Assembly (NCBI GenBank): GCA_046483285.1
Contig: JAWODN010000080.1
Span: 1 to 10,405, forward strand
DNA: 10,405 nucleotides
Reading direction: 5' to 3'
Source of the DNA: CAYRTV01 sp046483285
GTDB taxonomy: Bacteria; Acidobacteriota; Aminicenantia; Aminicenantales; Aminicenantaceae
Shown: positions 7,172-10,405 of the stretch, piece by piece
How the letters are laid out: the number at the start of each line of letters is the position of its first letter
Position numbering within the stretch: position 1 is the first letter of the stretch
The notes under the pieces: model-generated
Told to the model about the DNA's origin: nothing
Databases searched by the model: none
What the model saw: only the letters and a program-made list of their open reading frames with translations
Translations under genes and position numbers: made by a program

Positions 7172-7450
7172 ATGACCTTCAGAAACAGAAGATACTTTAA
7201 TCTGGCGTTTCTCGCCGTTTTCTTTGTCATCTCTTTATCTATAAATTTTTTACATACAGAACACACTTTCACCCCCGATCACAAATGCCCCGCCTGCCAG
7301 TTTCAGTCATCGTCGCTCACCACCACCCACCTTCATTTCTTTTTCCTCCCCCAACCTTCGGTCCTTGGTTTGTTCGATAATATTTACTCATTTCAATACA
7401 CCTATACTCCTTGCGTAACCCCCTCCTCCCGTTCTCCGCCTCAAATTTAA
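7172..7450 (+). CDS. Small His/Cys-rich membrane or exported protein, unknown function
   Basis: A 92-residue ORF I cannot assign to a characterised family. It has a basic start (MTFRNRR), one hydrophobic segment (residues 8-26, a signal anchor or signal peptide), then a cluster of potential metal ligands: His28, His31, His37, Cys39, Cys42 (DHKCPAC), His53 and His55 (THLH). It ends SRSPPQI, reminiscent of short exported proteins with an R-x-P-P tail encoded next to TonB receptors; that comparison is from memory. No Shine-Dalgarno precedes the ATG and an in-frame TAA lies at 7163-7165. The upstream promoter predicts an mRNA starting 1-2 nt before the ATG, so translation may be leaderless. The placement, 90 nt before a TonB-dependent receptor in the same direction, suggests a shared role. 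It could be a metal-binding accessory or sensor peptide. A non-coding leader remains possible. Confidence 0.6.
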   Translation: MTFRNRRYFNLAFLAVFFVISLSINFLHTEHTFTPDHKCPACQFQSSSLTTTHLHFFFLPQPSVLGLFDNIYSFQYTYTPCVTPSSRSPPQI

Positions 7451-7468
7451 CCTTCCTCATTTTTCCGG

Positions 7469-7495
7469 TATTTCCTTATAATCAACCAGGAAATA
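7469..7495 (+). promoter_or_regulatory. Inverted repeat enclosing a perfect -10 (TATAAT) before the receptor gene
   Basis: TATTTCCT (7469-7476) and AGGAAATA (7488-7495) form a perfect 8-bp inverted repeat around an 11-nt spacer that begins with TATAAT (7477-7482). No TTGACA-like -35 lies at 17 nt (TCCTCA is there), so this would be a weak or activator-dependent second promoter, or the repeat may act as an RNA hairpin in a transcript from the upstream promoter. The receptor's ribosome site and ATG follow about 35-45 nt later. Confidence 0.45.
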
Positions 7496-7540
7496 TGGCA
7501 TAGGCAGTGCGCAAACATGCTCTTATAAGCGAGGAAAATC

Positions 7541-9835
7541 ATGAAACGAAAAACATTTGTCATCTTATTGATTATATCGGCCTTCTCATCCCATATCCTG
7601 GCCGCCCGCCAGCAGCATCAACATGAAAACAAAAGGGAAAGCACTTTTGTGATCCAGGGGACCGTCAAAAATATGGAAATGGAGCCGGTTGAAAACGCCG
7701 TCGTCCTGATGCCGGTCCCGGGAGTATCTGTTAAAACCGGCGAATCCGGCGGTTTTGAAATATCCGGGTTGAATCCAGGGAAATATCATATTGAAGTTTA
7801 CGCCGAAAACCACATGGACTTTATTTCTGACAGTTTTCATTTGAAAAAAGATATCCTTGATTTTGAAATCATATTGACTAAAGCGATCACGGAAAGCGTG
7901 GTTGTGACCGCCACCCGCACCCCAAAAATATATGCAGAAGTCCCCGTCAGGACAGAAATCATCACCCGGAGGGATATCAAACAAAAACAAGCTCGGAATC
8001 TGGCTGATTCCCTCTCTTTGACCACCGGCATCCGCGTGGAAACCAACTGTCAGAATTGCAATTTCACCCAGGTCCGCATCAACGGCATGGAGGGGAAATA
8101 TTCCCAAATCCTTATCAACAATTCTCCGCTTTTCAGCTCCATGGTCGGCGTGTACGGACTGGAGCAGATCCCTTCAGGAATGGTGGACAGGATTGAAATC
8201 GTCAAAGGGGGAGGGTCGTCCCTTTACGGGGGAAATGCCGTGGCCGGCGTGATCAATGTGATCACCAAAGAACCGCAATCCAACCAAACCTCCATTGAGA
8301 TGCACCAGGAATCCATAGCCGGCAATCCTTACACCAACATAGGCTTCCGCACCAGCCTGGTCAGTGAGGAGGGAAACACCCGGGGCCTGCTGTTCGCTGA
8401 TTATAAAAACCGGGCTCCCACAGACTTCAACGAGGATCAATTTTCCGAATTGGGAATGTTAAAAAACACGTCCTTCGGAATCAAATTTTCCAATCATTTT
8501 CCCGGCCTGAACTCCAAACTCAGATTAGGATTTTTCCGAATCAATGAGGAAAGGCGGGGAGGGGATCTATTTGAAAAGCCCCCCCACGAAGCCAACCTGG
8601 CGGAATGGGTCAAATCGGATTTGGTAGAATTTTCAGCCGATTGGGATCACTACCTCCATGAAAATCTCTTCTATAACCTTTCCGCTTCCTTCCTGGATGC
8701 TCAACGGGACACATATTACGGCGCCCTTAAAGACCTTAACGCCTATGGAGCCACAGAAAACCCGGTTCTTTTTCTCAACGGCCAGATCAATTTCCAGGCG
8801 GCTTCCCATCTTCTAACCCTCGGCGCACAATTTAAAAAAGAAAACGTCAGAGACAGGGCCTTGGGTTATGACCGTATAATCGACGATGAATACGGTGAAA
8901 TCGGCATATTCTTCCAGGATGATATAAAATTAAGCGACACCTTTTCTCTTCTCGCCGGAGTCAGATTGAGCGGACACACCCTGATGGATCGTTTGCTGGT
9001 GCATCCCCGCATGAGCCTGCTCACCAACTTAACTTCAAATATCTCCTGGCGGACCTCTTTTTCCACCGGTTTCAGAGCTCCGCAAATTTTCGACGAGGAT
9101 CTTCATATCACTCAGGTCGGAGGGGAAGGAATGATCATCCAAAACTCCCCGGAGCTTAAAGAAGAAAGCTCTTACAGCTTCAGTTCAGGATTCGATTTCG
9201 GAAAGATTGTGGGACAAAAGCAGTTTCAGTTCAGCCTGGAGGGCTTTTTCACCCTGTTGCAAGACAGCTTCACCTTATTCAAGCAGGAAAAATTCAAGCA
9301 GGAAAACGGCACGAGAGAAAACGCCCTGGTTTTTGAGCGCATCAACGGCTCAGATGCCAAAGTCTACGGCGTCTCTCTTGATTTTGGATACCTGCAGGGG
9401 GACCGGTTTTCCTTTCGCGCGGGATGGACTTTCCAGAAAAGCCAGAGGGATGAACCCGAACCCGACTTCAACAGCAAATATTTTTTCAGAACCCCGGAAT
9501 CATATGGCTACGCCCAGGTAAGCTACACCAACAGCAAACTGGCGAATCTTGAGCTTTCTCTTCAGTACACAGGAAACATGAAAATCCCTCACTACCAGGG
9601 ATATATCCCTGAAGACAGACTTGAAACCACTGCGCCGTTCATGGTGGTGAATTTAAAACTGAACAGGACGGTTCCCATAACTTCCAGCTATGATATCATT
9701 CTGTTCGCGGGAATGGAGAATTTATTTAACTCGTTTCAGCCCGACCTCGACGAGGGCATGTACAGGGATTCGGGCTATGTTTACGGGCCGGAAAAACCCA
9801 GGAGTGTTCATGCCGGGTTCGAATTTTCTTTTTAA
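7541..9835 (+). CDS. TonB-dependent outer-membrane receptor with N-terminal carboxypeptidase-regulatory-like domain
   Basis: A 764-residue receptor with GAGG (7531-7534) 6 nt before the ATG. Residues 1-21 form a Sec signal peptide (MKRK, hydrophobic core, HILA), followed by a His-rich RQQHQHEN. Residues about 35-114 are a carboxypeptidase-regulatory-like beta sandwich (VIQGTVKN...GFEISGLNPGKYHIEV). A TonB-box-like ESVVVTATRT sits at 118-127. The plug spans about 130-246 with FTQVRINGMEG, GLEQIPSGMVDRIEIVKGG, and SSLYGGNAVAGVINVITKEP. A CQNC motif (Cys170, Cys173) lies in the plug. The rest (about 250-764) is the beta-barrel, with STGFRAPQIFDEDLH and a terminal Phe needed for BAM-dependent assembly. 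It imports a ligand using TonB-ExbBD energy; no such genes are here. Plug sequences with an NCQNC-type motif recur in a subgroup of BtuB/FepA-like receptors (from memory). The ligand is unknown; the cysteine pair and the His/Cys-rich neighbour hint at a metal or metal complex. Confidence 0.92.
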   Translation: MKRKTFVILLIISAFSSHILAARQQHQHENKRESTFVIQGTVKNMEMEPVENAVVLMPVPGVSVKTGESGGFEISGLNPGKYHIEVYAENHMDFISDSFHLKKDILDFEIILTKAITESVVVTATRTPKIYAEVPVRTEIITRRDIKQKQARNLADSLSLTTGIRVETNCQNCNFTQVRINGMEGKYSQILINNSPLFSSMVGVYGLEQIPSGMVDRIEIVKGGGSSLYGGNAVAGVINVITKEPQSNQTSIEMHQESIAGNPYTNIGFRTSLVSEEGNTRGLLFADYKNRAPTDFNEDQFSELGMLKNTSFGIKFSNHFPGLNSKLRLGFFRINEERRGGDLFEKPPHEANLAEWVKSDLVEFSADWDHYLHENLFYNLSASFLDAQRDTYYGALKDLNAYGATENPVLFLNGQINFQAASHLLTLGAQFKKENVRDRALGYDRIIDDEYGEIGIFFQDDIKLSDTFSLLAGVRLSGHTLMDRLLVHPRMSLLTNLTSNISWRTSFSTGFRAPQIFDEDLHITQVGGEGMIIQNSPELKEESSYSFSSGFDFGKIVGQKQFQFSLEGFFTLLQDSFTLFKQEKFKQENGTRENALVFERINGSDAKVYGVSLDFGYLQGDRFSFRAGWTFQKSQRDEPEPDFNSKYFFRTPESYGYAQVSYTNSKLANLELSLQYTGNMKIPHYQGYIPEDRLETTAPFMVVNLKLNRTVPITSSYDIILFAGMENLFNSFQPDLDEGMYRDSGYVYGPEKPRSVHAGFEFSF

Positions 9836-9859
9836 TCCGGGGTTCATCAACCAGGCAAG

Positions 9860-9885
9860 CCTGACATATTCCTTAGAAAATCGAT
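9860..9885 (+). repeat. Dispersed intergenic repeat, copy 2 (diverged, 26 nt)
   Basis: Shares CCTGAC, TATTC, AAAAT and CGAT in order with the other two copies, in the same orientation as the copy at 2660 and opposite to that at 10183. It is followed by a G-rich stretch ending GGCGGG, loosely like the sequence following copy 1. Confidence 0.45.
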
Positions 9886-9946
9886 TGTGGCCATGGGGGG
9901 CGGGATGATGGATAAGCCGGCCCGTATGAAGGCTGAGCGGGCACGG

Positions 9947-9989
9947 TTCCTCTCCGCAGGAGAGGAGAGCGAGGCCTGCGGAGCAGGCC
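9947..9989. repeat. Pair of adjacent perfect 7-bp hairpins
   Basis: CCTCTCC (9949-9955) pairs with GGAGAGG (9959-9965) over a GCA loop, extendable by T-A and T-G pairs. GGCCTGC (9973-9979) pairs with GCAGGCC (9983-9989) over a GGA loop. CACGG (9942-9946) and CCGTG (9988-9992) could close both into a branched fold, competing with the end of the second stem. There is no T tract, so this does not look like a terminator. Confidence 0.5.
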
Positions 9990-9997
9990 GTGGCAAC

Positions 9998-10036
9998 CTT
10001 AGACGGATAGATTACAAAGAACCGGAGGCGTCTAAG
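9998..10036. repeat. 8-bp stem with 23-nt loop
   Basis: CTTAGACG (9998-10005) is the exact reverse complement of CGTCTAAG (10029-10036). It lies immediately after the double hairpin and before the CCTCA-flanked CGTCGCTTCGCT segment (10039-10060), within the candidate element. Confidence 0.4.
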
Positions 10037-10064
10037 ATCCTCACGTCGCTTCGCTCCTCAGGAC

Positions 10065-10079
10065 CCCGCCCGAAGGGTA
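10065..10079 (-). repeat. 15-bp repeat TACCCTTCGGGCGGG, copy 2
   Basis: On the plus strand this reads CCCGCCCGAAGGGTA, identical to the reverse complement of 2695-2709. It is followed by a run of A and lies 103 nt before repeat copy 3. A chance 15-bp match in a window this size is possible, but the co-occurrence with the 28-nt repeat in the same relative order makes chance less likely. Confidence 0.55.
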
Positions 10080-10147
10080 AAAAAATGGGGATTATAATGA
10101 AAGGAAAAGCAAACAGAAACGTTTCAGCTGTCATTTTCAGAAATTCC

Positions 10148-10176
10148 TTGCATTCCTCTGAAAAAATGTCCATAAA
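10148..10176 (+). promoter_or_regulatory. Candidate promoter for the M49-like lipoprotein gene
   Basis: TTGCAT (10148-10153), a 17-nt spacer and CATAAA (10171-10176) give a modest sigma70-like pair, with a predicted leader of about 60 nt that would include repeat copy 3. Matches are only partial in both boxes. Confidence 0.25.
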
Positions 10177-10182
10177 AAGACT

Positions 10183-10210
10183 ATCGCCATTTTTTTATGA
10201 ATAGGTCAGG
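10183..10210 (-). repeat. Dispersed intergenic repeat, copy 3 (28 nt)
   Basis: On the plus strand it starts ATCGCCAT, continues through a T run to ATGAATAGGTCAGG. Bases 10183-10203 match the reverse complement of 2667-2687 at 20 of 21 positions. It ends 32 nt before the next lipoprotein start; copy 1 likewise lies upstream of a lipoprotein gene and in the same orientation toward it. Confidence 0.6.
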
Positions 10211-10242
10211 ATAGATGTCATGCTGAGAAAAAAGGAGAAAAA

Positions 10243-10405
10243 ATGAAAAAAACATGGGTATTGCTTCTGCTGACTGCTTTTTTTGTGATCACCGGGTGTC
10301 AAAAGCCGGCCGAAAGACCGGTGGGCGCAGCGGATGATTTTCAGTGGGAAGTCGACCGGTTCGCCGACCTGAGAATCCTCCGCTACCAAGTCCCCGGCTT
10401 CAATG
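10243..10405 (+). CDS. Lipoprotein, start of a dipeptidyl-peptidase III (M49)-like protein (3' end outside window)
   Basis: Only the first 54 codons are present. AAGGAG (10232-10237) is 5 nt before the ATG, so the start is firm. Residues 1-19 are a lipoprotein signal (MKKTW, hydrophobic core, VITGC with Cys19 lipidated; Gln at +2 predicts the outer membrane). After a short linker comes FQWEVDRFADLRILRYQVPGFN. From memory this closely resembles the N-terminus of bacterial M49 zinc dipeptidyl-peptidase III proteins, whose next residues usually continue into an LSLKQK-type helix. The catalytic HExxGH region lies far beyond the window and cannot be checked. If correct, it cleaves dipeptides from peptide N-termini at the cell envelope. 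It follows the receptor by 407 bp and the repeat element, so it is probably a separate transcription unit. Confidence 0.7.
   Translation, partial: MKKTWVLLLLTAFFVITGCQKPAERPVGAADDFQWEVDRFADLRILRYQVPGFN

Larger units (their letters stand above)
9860..10210. mobile_element. Candidate non-autonomous (MITE-like) element with imperfect terminal inverted repeats
   Basis: This fills most of the 407-bp gap between the receptor and the peptidase gene. The left end (9860-9885, starting CCTGACATATTC and ending CGAT) matches the reverse complement of the right end (10183-10210) at 22 of 26 aligned bases with a 2-nt gap. The interior holds two short hairpins, a longer-range stem and a 15-bp block shared with 2695-2709. 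No transposase and no obvious target-site duplication are visible, so the mobile interpretation is inference. It could also be an expressed structured RNA or a REP cluster. Confidence 0.4.

Noticed and set aside
7586..8107. A 173-codon minus-strand ORF opposite the receptor N-terminus
   Set aside because: The plus strand carries the signal peptide, regulatory-like domain and plug in frame; the antisense frame has no supporting signal.
9887..10204. A 105-codon plus-strand ORF in the receptor-peptidase gap
   Set aside because: It runs through the inverted-repeat element and its hairpins, has no ribosome site, overlaps repeat copy 3, and its product is low-complexity and basic with no recognisable domain.
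9860..10210. CRISPR array or tRNA-like gene in the repeat-rich gap
   Set aside because: The repeats are inverted and irregularly spaced, not tandem with constant spacers, and no acceptor stem/anticodon arrangement fits.

Overview
The window looks like chromosomal DNA from a Gram-negative, probably environmental or gut/sediment bacterium. A TonB-dependent outer-membrane receptor and two lipoproteins with clear lipoboxes imply an outer membrane. Starts are mostly preceded by good Shine-Dalgarno sequences and promoters look like sigma70 (TTGACA/TATAAT-type). The BNR-repeat protein ends without a type IX sorting tail. Together these argue against Bacteroidota and suit an Acidobacteriota/Aminicenantes-like lineage, but that placement is inference at low to moderate confidence.

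Layout, left to right. (1) 1-534, +: C-terminal end of a BNR/Asp-box repeat protein, closed by a strong hairpin terminator. (2) 578-2593, -: convergent lipoprotein of the GH127 (DUF1680, beta-L-arabinofuranosidase) family with the metal/nucleophile cysteines intact. (3) 2594-2871: divergent intergenic region with a promoter, a strong hairpin and one copy of a dispersed repeat. (4) 2872-7120, +: an FkbM methyltransferase, then a translationally coupled pair, an SbcD/Mre11-like nuclease and a YhaN/SbcC-like ATPase with a membrane hairpin between its coiled coils. (5) 7135-9835, +: a promoter containing a dyad, a very short His/Cys-rich membrane or exported protein that may be leaderless, a second promoter inside an inverted repeat, and a TonB-dependent receptor with a CQNC motif in its plug. 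(6) 9836-10242: 407 bp without a credible gene, filled by a roughly 350-bp structure with imperfect terminal inverted repeats and internal hairpins. (7) 10243-10405, +: the start of a lipoprotein resembling dipeptidyl-peptidase III (M49).

Functional reading. The nuclease/ATPase pair is a typical two-subunit DNA-end processing complex, here probably tethered to the membrane. The small His/Cys protein plus receptor looks like a regulated uptake unit, possibly for a metal or metal complex; the substrate cannot be read from the sequence. GH127 and the BNR protein are extracytoplasmic carbohydrate- or protein-handling functions, and GH127 is not in a visible polysaccharide-utilisation cluster.

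The least explained items are the dispersed repeat family (copies at 2660-2687, 9860-9885 and 10183-10210) and the promoter/small-ORF arrangement at 7135-7495. No tRNA, rRNA, CRISPR array or transposase gene was seen.
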